Assembly (NCBI GenBank): GCA_945892775.1
Contig: CAMDDP010000008.1
Coordinates: 18,879-82,878, forward strand
Source: Chitinophaga pinensis
Lineage (GTDB): Bacteria > Bacteroidota > Bacteroidia > Chitinophagales > UBA10324
DNA length: 64,000 nucleotides
Direction of reading: 5' to 3'
Under the pieces are notes generated by a model, which saw only the letters and a list, made by a program, of their open reading frames with translations, did no database searches and was not told the origin of the DNA. Each line of letters begins with the position of its first letter. Within the stretch, counting starts at the first letter, position 1. Made by a program: the position numbers and the translations under genes. Positions 27,453 through 36,206 of the stretch are shown piece by piece.

Positions 27453-29093
27453 TTACTCCCTTGTAAATTGTAATGTGCGCGCAACCCCGGGGGCGTCAAT
27501 GCGTACGAAATAATTTCCGCTAGTTAGATTGTTAACATCAAGTATTAAAAGATTAAATCCTTTTGTAACAGCATCGTTTTGGATTTGACTTACCTGCTGT
27601 CCAATTGAATTAAAAACGGTTATTGAAGATGAACCCAAATCACTTGCATTTAACGGAATGTAAACTTCATTTTGTGCAGGGTTAGGATATAAATTTCCCT
27701 CATTGGTTCCAACAGTTTCATCACCAACTTTTTCAGAGTTGAAACATGTTGCCGGTAAAATTCCACTTAAGTTTAAACTCCAATCATTGTTCATGACACG
27801 ATCAGCCATTTCCAGTGTTGATGCATAATGATTATAATAACGATTTGAAAAAATATGACCCGGCATTATCATATTCCTAATATTTAAATTGTCGACAGGA
27901 ATATTTGCATCATTATCTGGAGCTAAAGGTAGAGAGGTATTAGTAATGTATTCAATATAAGATTTATCAGAATTAACCCTAAACCAATTACATCCGCTAT
28001 TATAAAACTTATTCAAACTCATAACTGCCTCGGGATGATTTTTAGCCGATGTAATATGATCTGAATCATCACGAACCATAAATAATACTTTCAAATTTGG
28101 CATGTGAGCCATCATAGAATCTATATAATGGTATGTATCTCTAGTAAACCAATAATCTTGTGATTGAATTAAAGTTGGGTGATAAGCATTCATCGTAGGT
28201 GGTGGGTAGATAGCCATCTCATATGCCCTTTGCAAAACCTGATATGAATAATAATACTTTTTAGTGGCTCCAGTAGTTGCCGCCTCATATCTACCAACTA
28301 AATCATAATCAACTCCTCGGTTAAAAATTCCATTTTGATTTACATCAAAATAAAATAATCCTTTGATATAGGTGTTACCATATTTAGCAGCAGTTGAATC
28401 TTTTGCATACTTTAACAAACTCCAATTATATATCCCAGTTGAATCATTGTATGCATTATTCTTATTAATGGAAACAAGGCCTCCATAAGGCTTCCCCGCA
28501 TCAGCAGTTAGCATACCATCACCAAGAGGTGATTCGAAAAAAGAAACCCATGCTACAGAACTTAAATTGTTATGATAAACCTCTAATAATGATACCAAAT
28601 TACAGCCCCCATTTGACCCCCCTATAATTCCAACATTATCATATAGTGGGTTATGAATTCCTGAGGATTCATTTAAGTACTTATTATTCATATCAGGAGT
28701 TTGACCCAAAGCAAATCGAATTACATCCCTCGCAGCCAACATACTATTGGGGCCTCTAGTATCGTAAACTCCTCCGCTTTTTTGAGCGCCATTACCACCA
28801 CCAGGGTAATTGAATTGAATAACAATACATCCATAGTTTGACATATTATACAACGATGATAAAATACCTGGCGCGCCCCAACCTCCGCACATATAAACAA
28901 CTACGGGTGCCCCACAAGAATACCTTGCCGTCAAATAAGGAATTGAAATGCGAACAAATAATCCTGTAGTTCCTGCGGCTGCAGAAGCAACCCTAACATT
29001 ATTATATGTGAACGCCGCTTCAGAATTCTTTGAACTAATCAGCAAAAAGGCTGAAAGAAAAACGATCTTAAATACTGTGTAGATTTTTTTCAT
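27453..29093 (-). CDS. T9SS-secreted alpha/beta-hydrolase-like protein
   Basis: A 546-residue protein with a signal peptide (about residues 1-27, ending SEA|AF). The central domain has PVVVYMCGGWG (oxyanion-type Gly-rich strand) and a nucleophile elbow GGSNGG (Ser near residue 160). A later HITSAKNHPEAV with an upstream DDSD could supply the His and Asp of a catalytic triad. The C-terminal 80 residues (NLYPNPAQNEVYIPL, then GNYFVRIDAPGVARTLQFTRE) are a type A T9SS sorting domain. It is therefore predicted to be secreted or surface-attached. Substrate unknown; esterase or peptidase activities are both conceivable. Confidence 0.8.
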   Translation of the reverse strand: MKKIYTVFKIVFLSAFLLISSKNSEAAFTYNNVRVASAAAGTTGLFVRISIPYLTARYSCGAPVVVYMCGGWGAPGILSSLYNMSNYGCIVIQFNYPGGGNGAQKSGGVYDTRGPNSMLAARDVIRFALGQTPDMNNKYLNESSGIHNPLYDNVGIIGGSNGGCNLVSLLEVYHNNLSSVAWVSFFESPLGDGMLTADAGKPYGGLVSINKNNAYNDSTGIYNWSLLKYAKDSTAAKYGNTYIKGLFYFDVNQNGIFNRGVDYDLVGRYEAATTGATKKYYYSYQVLQRAYEMAIYPPPTMNAYHPTLIQSQDYWFTRDTYHYIDSMMAHMPNLKVLFMVRDDSDHITSAKNHPEAVMSLNKFYNSGCNWFRVNSDKSYIEYITNTSLPLAPDNDANIPVDNLNIRNMIMPGHIFSNRYYNHYASTLEMADRVMNNDWSLNLSGILPATCFNSEKVGDETVGTNEGNLYPNPAQNEVYIPLNASDLGSSSITVFNSIGQQVSQIQNDAVTKGFNLLILDVNNLTSGNYFVRIDAPGVARTLQFTRE

Positions 29094-29118
29094 AGGTGAA
29101 ATTGTTTTTAGGTGAAAT

Positions 29119-29147
29119 CAAAAGTATTCAACTTTTATCTTTTACAA
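29119..29147 (-). promoter_or_regulatory. Bacteroidota -33/-7 promoter of the T9SS hydrolase-like gene
   Basis: On the minus strand TTG (29145-29147) is followed by 18 bases and TACTTTTG (29119-29126), matching the -33 TTG / -7 TAnnTTTG consensus. The predicted mRNA start leaves a leader of roughly 20 bases before the ATG at 29093. Confidence 0.65.
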
Positions 29148-29418
29148 TCTATTTTCTGCCCAGCAATCAATTTTATCCGATAAATAGTTAAAATATTCCG
29201 ACGAGAATAATTAAAAATTAAAGAATCGCACCTTTTATCCATTGTTTTTATTGCCAGCACTTTTGAAGGATACTACCCTCCTGCCATTTTAAAAAATCTT
29301 CACAAACTCTACATAAATATATCAATCCTATTTTGTCATTTACATTAATTAAATTTTGATCAATAGTTTTATTTCTTTTTATCGTTATCTAATTAATACG
29401 AAGTGAGGGACAGGCTTT
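29148..29418. other. AT-rich intergenic region between divergent genes
   Basis: The middle of the 360-base gap between the T9SS hydrolase-like gene and icd. I find no ORF, tRNA, strong hairpin or repeat here. It is AT-rich with promoter elements at both ends. Confidence 0.5.
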
Positions 29419-29426
29419 TATATTTG
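29419..29426 (+). promoter_or_regulatory. Bacteroidota -7 promoter element for icd (TATATTTG)
   Basis: Exact TAnnTTTG match 27 bases before the icd ATG at 29454. No -33 TTG is seen at the expected spacing. Confidence 0.55.
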
Positions 29427-29453
29427 CGGACTCTTAAACAAAACAATTATAAA

Positions 29454-30758
29454 ATGTCAGGCGAAAAAATTACGATGCATGGGGGGGAATTGAGCGTTCC
29501 TAATAATCCAACAATACCATTCATTGAAGGCGACGGAACTGGTGCAGACATTTGGAAATCAGCAGTTCGTGTGTTGGATGCGGCAGTAGAAAAGGCTTAT
29601 GGCGGAACAAAAAAAATAACCTGGATGGAAGTGTTAGCAGGAGAAAAAGCATTTAACAAAACGGGAAATTGGTTGCCCGATGAAACTCTTGCTGCATTTA
29701 ATGAATATTTAGTTGGAATAAAAGGTCCGTTAACAACCCCTGTAGGCGGTGGCATTCGTTCACTGAATGTTGCATTGCGTCAAATTCTTGACTTGTATGT
29801 ATGCCTTCGTCCTGTTCGATGGTTTGAAGGTGTTCCTTCACCTGTAAAAAATCCAGGCGCTGTTGACATGGTAATTTTTCGTGAGAACACTGAAGATATT
29901 TATGCAGGAATTGAATTTGCAGCAGGAACACCCGAGGCAAAAAAAGTATTAGATTTTATTCAAAAAGAATTTCCAAAGTCTTTTGATAAAATTCGTTTCG
30001 GCACCAAAGAAAAATCTACTGAATGGCAAAAACAATTAGAAGCGGTTGGAGGGTTAAATCGCGAAGTTGAAATTGAAGTTGGAATAGGTATTAAACCAGT
30101 AAGCTATTTAGGAACCGAACGGTTAATGCACTCTGCTATTAATTATGCAATCAAGCACAATAAAAAAAGTGTAACCATTGTACATAAGGGAAATATAATG
30201 AAGTTCACCGAAGGCGGGTTCCGCGATTGGAGTTATAAAGTAGCAAAAGATTTTTTTGGGGCAGTAGAAATTGATGGCGGACCGTGGTGTAAAATTCCAG
30301 AAGGAAAATCAGGTGCAGGAATTATTATTAAAGATGCAATTGCTGATATAACACTTCAACAAATACTTACCCGACCTGAGGATTTTGATGTGATAGCAAC
30401 TTTAAATTTAAATGGAGATTATTTAAGTGATGCACTTGCTGCACAAGTTGGTGGAATTGGAATTGCTCCGGGTGCAAATATCAATGCCATTACCGGCCAT
30501 GCCATTTTTGAAGCAACTCATGGCACCGCCCCTAAATATGCAAATCAGGACAAAGTAAATCCGGGTTCAGTAATTTTAAGTGGCGCTATGATGTTCGAAC
30601 ATCTTGGCTGGATTGAAGCTGCTCAACTAATCTACAAAGGGTTAGAGAAAAGCATCGCTCTAAAAAGAGTGACCTATGATTTTGAACGACAAATGAGTGG
30701 CGCGACTCTTTTAAAATGTTCGGAATTTGGGGATGAGATAATTAAGAATATGAATTAG
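29454..30758 (+). CDS. icd: NADP-dependent isocitrate dehydrogenase
   Basis: ATG 29454 gives 434 residues. The open frame begins 51 bases earlier, but those codons lie at the predicted promoter and transcription start. [24 protein letters not shown] at the N-terminus, [20 protein letters not shown] (substrate-binding Ser/Arg), [29 protein letters not shown], and [32 protein letters not shown] are the prokaryotic Icd signature. It oxidatively decarboxylates isocitrate to 2-oxoglutarate in the TCA cycle. The nucleotide-site Lys/Tyr pattern is typical of NADP-dependent forms, though cofactor choice is inferred. Confidence 0.95.
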   Translation: MSGEKITMHGGELSVPNNPTIPFIEGDGTGADIWKSAVRVLDAAVEKAYGGTKKITWMEVLAGEKAFNKTGNWLPDETLAAFNEYLVGIKGPLTTPVGGGIRSLNVALRQILDLYVCLRPVRWFEGVPSPVKNPGAVDMVIFRENTEDIYAGIEFAAGTPEAKKVLDFIQKEFPKSFDKIRFGTKEKSTEWQKQLEAVGGLNREVEIEVGIGIKPVSYLGTERLMHSAINYAIKHNKKSVTIVHKGNIMKFTEGGFRDWSYKVAKDFFGAVEIDGGPWCKIPEGKSGAGIIIKDAIADITLQQILTRPEDFDVIATLNLNGDYLSDALAAQVGGIGIAPGANINAITGHAIFEATHGTAPKYANQDKVNPGSVILSGAMMFEHLGWIEAAQLIYKGLEKSIALKRVTYDFERQMSGATLLKCSEFGDEIIKNMN

Positions 30759-30792
30759 TCAAGTATAGAATACTTATAAAAAAAAATTATGG

Positions 30793-30820
30793 CAAAGCCT
30801 TTCAGAAATGAAAGGCTTTG
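30793..30820. terminator. Bidirectional terminator between icd and the DUF4199 gene
   Basis: Perfect 11-base arms CAAAGCCTTTC (30793-30803) and GAAAGGCTTTG (30810-30820) with a 6-base loop. TTCTTTT follows on the plus side and an A-rich tract (T-rich on the minus strand) precedes it. Placement between convergent genes supports use in both directions. Confidence 0.88.
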
Positions 30821-30825
30821 TTCTT

Positions 30826-31329
30826 TTAACCTGGCTCAACCCCCTTTTCTTTAGACCTTGTGAATGCGGCAATAACCAAAGATACGAATAAGCCTGCAAT
30901 CATAGCGTTTCCTGTTTCAGCAGTAACCTGACCCATTGGAGAAAAGTAAGTGCGAGCATTTTCTTCCACTTGTTCTAATTCCCCTTCCGTTTTTTTTTCT
31001 TTTATCGATTCTTCACGATAATATTGGGCCATTCTTTCTTTTCGATCTGGATCAACTGAACTATTATAGACAAAAGCATGCGCACCAATCATTATTGAAA
31101 TAATAAAGCAAACAACAATGGCAGAATAAAATGCTTTCCCAAAATTTATTTTATCATTATTTAATTTTCTTGTTTCAACAACACACAAATAAGCACCTAT
31201 TGCCATTAATAAAATCCCAATATATTCACTGTACTGCCCCAGTTCACTATCGGGCCATCCCATATAAAATTCAAACGCACGAAAAATCATACAAACCATT
31301 CCTGTAAGCGCTCCATACTTTAATTCCAT
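30826..31329 (-). CDS. DUF4199 family membrane protein
   Basis: ATG 31329 gives 167 residues, beginning MELKYGALTGMVCMIFRAFEF. There are about four hydrophobic spans (around residues 5-20, 35-55, 70-95 and 140-160) with a charged loop containing EEARTYFSP-like residues before the last. The pattern matches the small DUF4199 proteins common in Bacteroidota, whose function is unknown. A strong terminator hairpin sits only a few bases upstream of the start, so the gene needs either readthrough or a promoter inside that short space. Confidence 0.7.
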   Translation of the reverse strand: MELKYGALTGMVCMIFRAFEFYMGWPDSELGQYSEYIGILLMAIGAYLCVVETRKLNNDKINFGKAFYSAIVVCFIISIMIGAHAFVYNSSVDPDRKERMAQYYREESIKEKKTEGELEQVEENARTYFSPMGQVTAETGNAMIAGLFVSLVIAAFTRSKEKGVEPG

Positions 31330-31334
31330 AAAAA

Positions 31335-31375
31335 AAATTTCCCGCAAAGAAACTAAAATTCTCAGCGGGAAATTT
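31335..31375 (-). terminator. Terminator after the distal copper-monooxygenase-like gene
   Basis: Perfect 11-base arms AAATTTCCCGC (31335-31345) and GCGGGAAATTT (31365-31375). On the minus strand the stem is followed by TTTTT. It lies directly after the stop at 31392 and just before the DUF4199 start codon. Confidence 0.88.
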
Positions 31376-31391
31376 AAAATTGAAAAAAAAA

Positions 31392-32969
31392 TTATTTATT
31401 GACAATCAATTTACTCATACTACTAATTTTTCCATTCAACTTAACTATATAATTGCCAGAAGGCAAATCTCCAATTGAATATTGAAATCGATAATTCCCT
31501 GTTTCCATTTTCCGATTAGAAAATAATTGTTTCACCATTCTTCCCATCTCATCTTTTATCTCTAAAGAGTAATTTTCGTTTACAGAAATGGTAAATTCAG
31601 CTATTAATTTACTGGTTGATGGATTTGGATAGAGTATTAGACTTTGATTTTTACTTGGCAATAATGCATCCACTGTTCCCACAGAAACTAATGGAGAATT
31701 ATCAACTACAATATTTTCATCTCCTGGAAAATAAATAGTGAATTCAAAAAAGGAAAGCATCATTTCATCAAAAGTGCTTTCACCCGCAGTTACCATTTGA
31801 GGTGGGTTATTAGGATTGTTGTAATTAGTAGAAGTATTATCATAAGTAGCAACTGAATACAACATAGTTCCGCTTGGAATCTTTAATACTTTTCTGAATT
31901 GATACAAGCCCTGCCAATGAAAATTCCAGTTGTTAATTTCTATAAATGGAATTGTATCATTGGTTGGTGTTACACCAAAAGCATTTATTTTTTTTCCAAT
32001 TAAATGCATATGAGGTGCAACTCCCAAAAGAGATAAATCAATCGGAACCAAAAACTCTTCATGAAATGTTTTTACTGTATTCGCAGGAATAAACAATGGC
32101 CATTCAGTAAGCGAATTTGGATCAACATGGTTAAGTGGCGCATTAAAGAAAACGGGCCTAGTAAACCCACTTGTAGATTGATAAAAGAAATTGATTTGAG
32201 AATTATCTGATAATCCATTACTGCCGGGGGCGTAATGAAATTGAGCAACAATATCAGCATTAGCCGGAATATTAATCCCCATTCCTATTGGCAGTATAAA
32301 TGGTGTTGAACCCGGAACCCATGCGCCAATTAATTCTGCGTCACTATTTCCAACTCCACCAAATCCTTGATACCCTGGATTCGGATCCTGATTATCTAAC
32401 TGTTGACAAACGCCTGTGGTATCCCAATAAATTAGAACATGATGAACGATTGCTGTATTCCCAGGAATAAATTCCACTGCCTTCATCATTTGATCTACTG
32501 AATAACCAGATGGAACAACAAAGCACCTATAATCATCTGTTGCCACTGAAACAGTATAATTCAATAATTGCAAAACATCATCAGGTGTTCCAATCTGGCT
32601 TCCCGTTGGATAATTAGGCAAAGCAGGAAGATTTGCAATATTGCCTTCCGGAACCCCTCCACTAATCCAATCATTAATTTTCTGAATATCCTGCGCACTT
32701 AATAATCTCTCATGAGCCAATCTATTGAAGTTTGCATTGGGTGGCCATGGAGGCATTCGTCCGGTATTTACAGCATCAGCCAAAGAATATCCAGTGTTTG
32801 TTGCATCAGCATAAGTTATCAATGAAAATGGTGCTATGTTATTGGGGCGATGACACCCAGTGCAATTCTGATAAAAAATAGTGGCTATGTCATCACAATA
32901 AGTTGGTGTTTGTGCAAACAAAGAATTGCAACTCAAGAGCAATGTAAAAATAATTATTATTTTTTTCAT
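31392..32969 (-). CDS. T9SS-secreted heme-c / PHM-like copper monooxygenase domain protein, copy 1
   Basis: ATG 32969 gives 525 residues with a signal peptide (residues about 1-19, SLFA|Q). C36-T-G-C39-H40 is a covalent heme c motif followed by NNIAPFSL. The central region resembles copper type II ascorbate-dependent monooxygenases: paired His in VHHVLIYWDTTGVC (about 172), QFHYAPG (about 244), APHMHLIGK (about 320) and FDEMMLSFF (about 400, a Met ligand candidate). The C-terminus (LYPNPSTSKLIAEF to SKLIVNK) is a type A T9SS sorting domain. A paralogue lies directly upstream. It is predicted to be an extracellular redox enzyme with unknown substrate. Confidence 0.82.
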   Translation of the reverse strand: MKKIIIIFTLLLSCNSLFAQTPTYCDDIATIFYQNCTGCHRPNNIAPFSLITYADATNTGYSLADAVNTGRMPPWPPNANFNRLAHERLLSAQDIQKINDWISGGVPEGNIANLPALPNYPTGSQIGTPDDVLQLLNYTVSVATDDYRCFVVPSGYSVDQMMKAVEFIPGNTAIVHHVLIYWDTTGVCQQLDNQDPNPGYQGFGGVGNSDAELIGAWVPGSTPFILPIGMGINIPANADIVAQFHYAPGSNGLSDNSQINFFYQSTSGFTRPVFFNAPLNHVDPNSLTEWPLFIPANTVKTFHEEFLVPIDLSLLGVAPHMHLIGKKINAFGVTPTNDTIPFIEINNWNFHWQGLYQFRKVLKIPSGTMLYSVATYDNTSTNYNNPNNPPQMVTAGESTFDEMMLSFFEFTIYFPGDENIVVDNSPLVSVGTVDALLPSKNQSLILYPNPSTSKLIAEFTISVNENYSLEIKDEMGRMVKQLFSNRKMETGNYRFQYSIGDLPSGNYIVKLNGKISSMSKLIVNK

Positions 32970-32996
32970 AAAATAAATCATTTAGAATCTGATGTT

Positions 32997-33023
32997 CAAA
33001 TATAGAATAGATTGAAATGACAA
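32997..33023 (-). promoter_or_regulatory. Promoter of the copper-monooxygenase-like copy 1 (-33 TTG, -7 TATATTTG)
   Basis: On the minus strand TTG (33021-33023), 16 bases, then TATATTTG (32997-33004), 27 bases before the ATG at 32969. Spacing is slightly shorter than usual. It implies that copy 1 is transcribed on its own rather than only from the upstream paralogue. Confidence 0.55.
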
Positions 33024-33052
33024 CAGATTTTTTCTAAAAAACCTTTTTAAAA

Positions 33053-34603
33053 TCAATGAAAGACAACAATTCTTTTTATTTCATTTAAAGAGTCGGAACT
33101 TATTTTTAAAAAATACATCCCTGCCGGCAAATCATCTAAATCACAAAATTGAATTTGGTTTCCATCGCCGAGCACCACATTATCAAATAAACTTTTTACA
33201 ACAACACCCTGCACATTTAAAACCAGTACAGAAATTTTTTGCGCCTTTATATAATCGGATTTCAAAACAAAATTACCATTGGAAGGATTGGGGAAAATTG
33301 TGAAATATTTTTTATCCTCATCCAATGAGTCATTAATAGAATTAAGAAAAATATTTTCATCCCCAACTTTATAATTAACATAATAATAGGCCGACAACAT
33401 CATTTCAGAATTGATTCCAAAACCAGCATTTACAGTTTGAGGCGGATAAAATGGATTAGAAAGGTTGAAAGATGTATTATTATAAGTACTCTCCGTATGA
33501 AATACTGAGCCAGAATCAGAAACTAAAATTTTTTGAAACATATAAGCACTTTGCCATTTAAAATTCCAAAATGGAATTGATATAATTTTCAAAGTATCAT
33601 TGGAAGGAGAAACAGCATAAGTAATTGTGTGATCACCCAGCAGGTGCATATGAGGCATTACACCGAGAAAAGAAATTTTACGTGTAAGCGTATCAACTGC
33701 ATGAAATGTTTTTATTGAATCAGGAGGAATAATGAACGGGCCATTTTGAAGATCGTTATCCAAATGATTTGCTATTATAGTTTTTAATACTCGTACCTGC
33801 GGTTGAAAGCTATAAAATAAATTCAGTTCAGAACTGTCAGTTAAGCCCTGAGTGCCCGGTGCATAATGCAATTGAATAACAATGTCAGCCCCTGCCGGAA
33901 TTTTAAAAGCAAAATCTTCCGGAAGAATAAATGGAGAAGTTCCGGGTACCCAAGTAAACAAAAGCTGAGCATAGTCAGAGCCGATATTGCCTCCGGCAGA
34001 CAAATATCCCGGCAATGAATCAAGCAGATCCAATTGTTGACAGGTACCGGTTGTATCCCAGAAAATTTCGGCGTGATGGTCCATTAATTTATTGCCCGGT
34101 AAGAATTCAAATGACTTAATAAAAACATCTTGAGCAAAACCTGTTGAAACAACAAAACATCTGTACTCATCCGCTGCAATTGATTTTGTAAAATGTGGAA
34201 GCTCAAATTGAATATCTGGAACTCCTATCTCACTCCCTTCATAGAAAATCGGAAGATCTGATGTTAGAACTGAATCACCTTCTGGCATTCCATTACTCAC
34301 CCAATCATTAATAAGCTGAATTTCAACTTCATTTAAAACTCGCTCATTAATAAAGTGCGAATAGTTCGGGTCAGGCATCCAAGGCGGCATTTTCTTATTG
34401 TTTATAGCTGAAAGCATAGAAAATGCTGCGCCAGCTACTTCGTCATAAGTTGTCAATGGAAATGGTGCTATGTTTCCAGAACGATGGCAATTAGTACAAT
34501 AATTAAAAATAATTGGCGCAACATCATTACTGAATGTTGGGCTTTGCGCAAAAATATTCTGACTTACAAAAAAAATTACCCCACTGTAAAACCATCTTTT
34601 CAT
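33053..34603 (-). CDS. T9SS-secreted heme-c / PHM-like copper monooxygenase domain protein, copy 2
   Basis: A 516-residue paralogue of the downstream gene with the same domain order: signal peptide (residues about 1-19, NIFA|QSP), heme c motif CTNCH with RSGNIAPFPL, and copper-monooxygenase-like region. That region has MDHHAEIFWDTTGTC, QLHYAPG, VMPHMHLLGDH and NSEMMLSAYYY as candidate His/Met copper ligands. A type A T9SS tail ends it (IFPNPSNGNFVLKS, GMYFLKIS). Overall identity to copy 1 is moderate, so the duplication is not recent. Oxidation of an external substrate is inferred from the domains only. Confidence 0.82.
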   Translation of the reverse strand: MKRWFYSGVIFFVSQNIFAQSPTFSNDVAPIIFNYCTNCHRSGNIAPFPLTTYDEVAGAAFSMLSAINNKKMPPWMPDPNYSHFINERVLNEVEIQLINDWVSNGMPEGDSVLTSDLPIFYEGSEIGVPDIQFELPHFTKSIAADEYRCFVVSTGFAQDVFIKSFEFLPGNKLMDHHAEIFWDTTGTCQQLDLLDSLPGYLSAGGNIGSDYAQLLFTWVPGTSPFILPEDFAFKIPAGADIVIQLHYAPGTQGLTDSSELNLFYSFQPQVRVLKTIIANHLDNDLQNGPFIIPPDSIKTFHAVDTLTRKISFLGVMPHMHLLGDHTITYAVSPSNDTLKIISIPFWNFKWQSAYMFQKILVSDSGSVFHTESTYNNTSFNLSNPFYPPQTVNAGFGINSEMMLSAYYYVNYKVGDENIFLNSINDSLDEDKKYFTIFPNPSNGNFVLKSDYIKAQKISVLVLNVQGVVVKSLFDNVVLGDGNQIQFCDLDDLPAGMYFLKISSDSLNEIKRIVVFH

Positions 34604-34870
34604 TGGGTTGCAATGTACGCTACTTTAAATTGTATTAGAAAAACAATTGTAAATTATATTGAATAATTGTACCCTTGAAAAAAATAATTTTAAAGTTAAT
34701 CCTTAACATTTTCACATTTGATTAGGTAATACTTTAACGATAAAAAAATATTATTTTATTTAATCTAAAAATTTAACTTTTTAGTTAGTTGTTTTTATTG
34801 AAATAACACAGGGTACAAAGAGCCCCATGAATATGAAATAATTAATTAAGATATTAATATTTAATAACAG
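34604..34870. other. AT-rich intergenic region upstream of the copper-monooxygenase pair
   Basis: Most of the 323-base gap before cysN. I see no convincing ORF, RNA gene or repeat; a short plus-strand frame overlaps the end of the adjacent gene but lacks protein features. The promoter for the minus-strand gene at 34603 must lie here, but no exact TAnnTTTG is present near the start. Confidence 0.4.
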
Positions 34871-34902
34871 AAAAGCCACTCTGATATTTCAGAATGGCTT
34901 TT
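34871..34902. terminator. Terminator downstream of cysN
   Basis: AAAAGCCA (34871-34878) pairs with TGGCTTTT (34895-34902), with an inner TCTGA/TCAGA stem and one mismatch. It lies 25 bases past the cysN stop on the minus strand. The plus side is followed by TGCATTTTTTATTC. Confidence 0.75.
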
Positions 34903-34926
34903 GCATTTTTTATTCAAAAATATTCT

Positions 34927-36192
34927 TCACACAATCATTCCAGCACCTACTGTTTCATTGGTTGCTTCATCAATTAAAATAATAGACCCTGTAATTCTGT
35001 TTTTACGATAACTATCAAACATAATTGGAACTGTAGTGCGAATAGAAATTCGTCCAATATCATTTTTACCTAAATTTTTATCCTCAGCTAAACGTGACAT
35101 CGTACTGATATCCATTTTATATTTTACATCTTTTATAACACACCGGGCTTCGCGAGAGGTATGCTTAAAGGCATACTTTCCGTTTAATTGCAATGGCTTT
35201 TCATTCATCCAACAAATCATCAAATCCACATCTTGACTAATTTCAGGCTTATTGTTTTTTCGAACAATCATATCACCCCGACTGATATCAATGTCATCTT
35301 CCAATGTAATACAAACACTCATTGGCGCAAAAGATTCACCCAGAGAACCTTCGTAAGTATCGATACTTTTAATTTTAGAACTGAAACCGCTTGGTAAAAC
35401 TTCAACTTCATCACCTGGTCTAAAAATTCCACCGGCAACTCTTCCCGCGTATCCACGGTAGTCATGATACTTATCACTATATGGACGAATAACATATTGC
35501 ACCGGAAAGCGCGCATCAATGTGATTGACATCCGAAGCGATGTGAATATTTTCAAGCAAGTACAAAAGTGTACTTCCATTGTACCACAGCATATTTTGCG
35601 ATGGATCAACAACATTATCTCCTTTCAATGCGCTGATTGGAATGAATTGTATATCGCGCACATCAAGCTTCGATGCAAAAGAGGTGTAATCAGATTTTAT
35701 CGATTCAAAAACATCTTCACTCCAACTTACTAAATCCATTTTATTGATGCAAACAACAATGTGCGGAATCTCTAACAAAGAGGCAATAAATGAATGTCGG
35801 CGAGTTTGCTCCACCACCCCATGCCGAGCATCAATCAAAATAATTGCAAGATTAGCTGTGCTTGCGCCAGTAACCATATTGCGGGTATATTGAATGTGCC
35901 CAGGTGTATCAGCAATAATGAATTTGCGTTTTGGAGTTGCAAAATATCTATAAGCAACATCAATGGTAATCCCTTGTTCGCGTTCAGCTCTCAGCCCATC
36001 AGTTAACAAAGCAAGGTTCACTCCTTCTTCGCCACGCTGCTTACTGGTGTTTTCAATTGCCTCAAGTTGATCTTGGAAAATTGATTTTGAATCATAGAGC
36101 AATCTTCCAATCAAGGTACTCTTTCCATCATCCACACTACCCGCAGTCGTGAAGCGAAGTAGTTCCATATCTAAATAACTTTTTGTTGTCAT
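34927..36192 (-). CDS. cysN: Sulfate adenylyltransferase subunit 1 (GTPase)
   Basis: A 421-residue translation-factor-type GTPase. TAGSVDDGKSTLIGRLLYDSK (P-loop, about residues 16-30), DTPGHIQYTRNMVTGAS (G3) and CINKMDLVSW (G4) are all present. EREQGITIDVAYRYF is the switch region. It uses GTP hydrolysis to drive CysD synthesis of adenylyl sulfate (APS) from ATP and sulfate. The length shows no fused APS kinase; that activity is the separate cysC at 37116. It is the last gene of the cysC-cysD-cysN operon, 14 bases after cysD. Confidence 0.96.
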   Translation of the reverse strand: MTTKSYLDMELLRFTTAGSVDDGKSTLIGRLLYDSKSIFQDQLEAIENTSKQRGEEGVNLALLTDGLRAEREQGITIDVAYRYFATPKRKFIIADTPGHIQYTRNMVTGASTANLAIILIDARHGVVEQTRRHSFIASLLEIPHIVVCINKMDLVSWSEDVFESIKSDYTSFASKLDVRDIQFIPISALKGDNVVDPSQNMLWYNGSTLLYLLENIHIASDVNHIDARFPVQYVIRPYSDKYHDYRGYAGRVAGGIFRPGDEVEVLPSGFSSKIKSIDTYEGSLGESFAPMSVCITLEDDIDISRGDMIVRKNNKPEISQDVDLMICWMNEKPLQLNGKYAFKHTSREARCVIKDVKYKMDISTMSRLAEDKNLGKNDIGRISIRTTVPIMFDSYRKNRITGSIILIDEATNETVGAGMIV

Positions 36193-36206
36193 TTTTTTAC
36201 TGAAAA

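Noticed and set aside
35036..36006. Several plus-strand frames of 60-90 codons opposite cysN
   Set aside because: They are antisense shadows of a strongly conserved gene, with no domain content or start signals.
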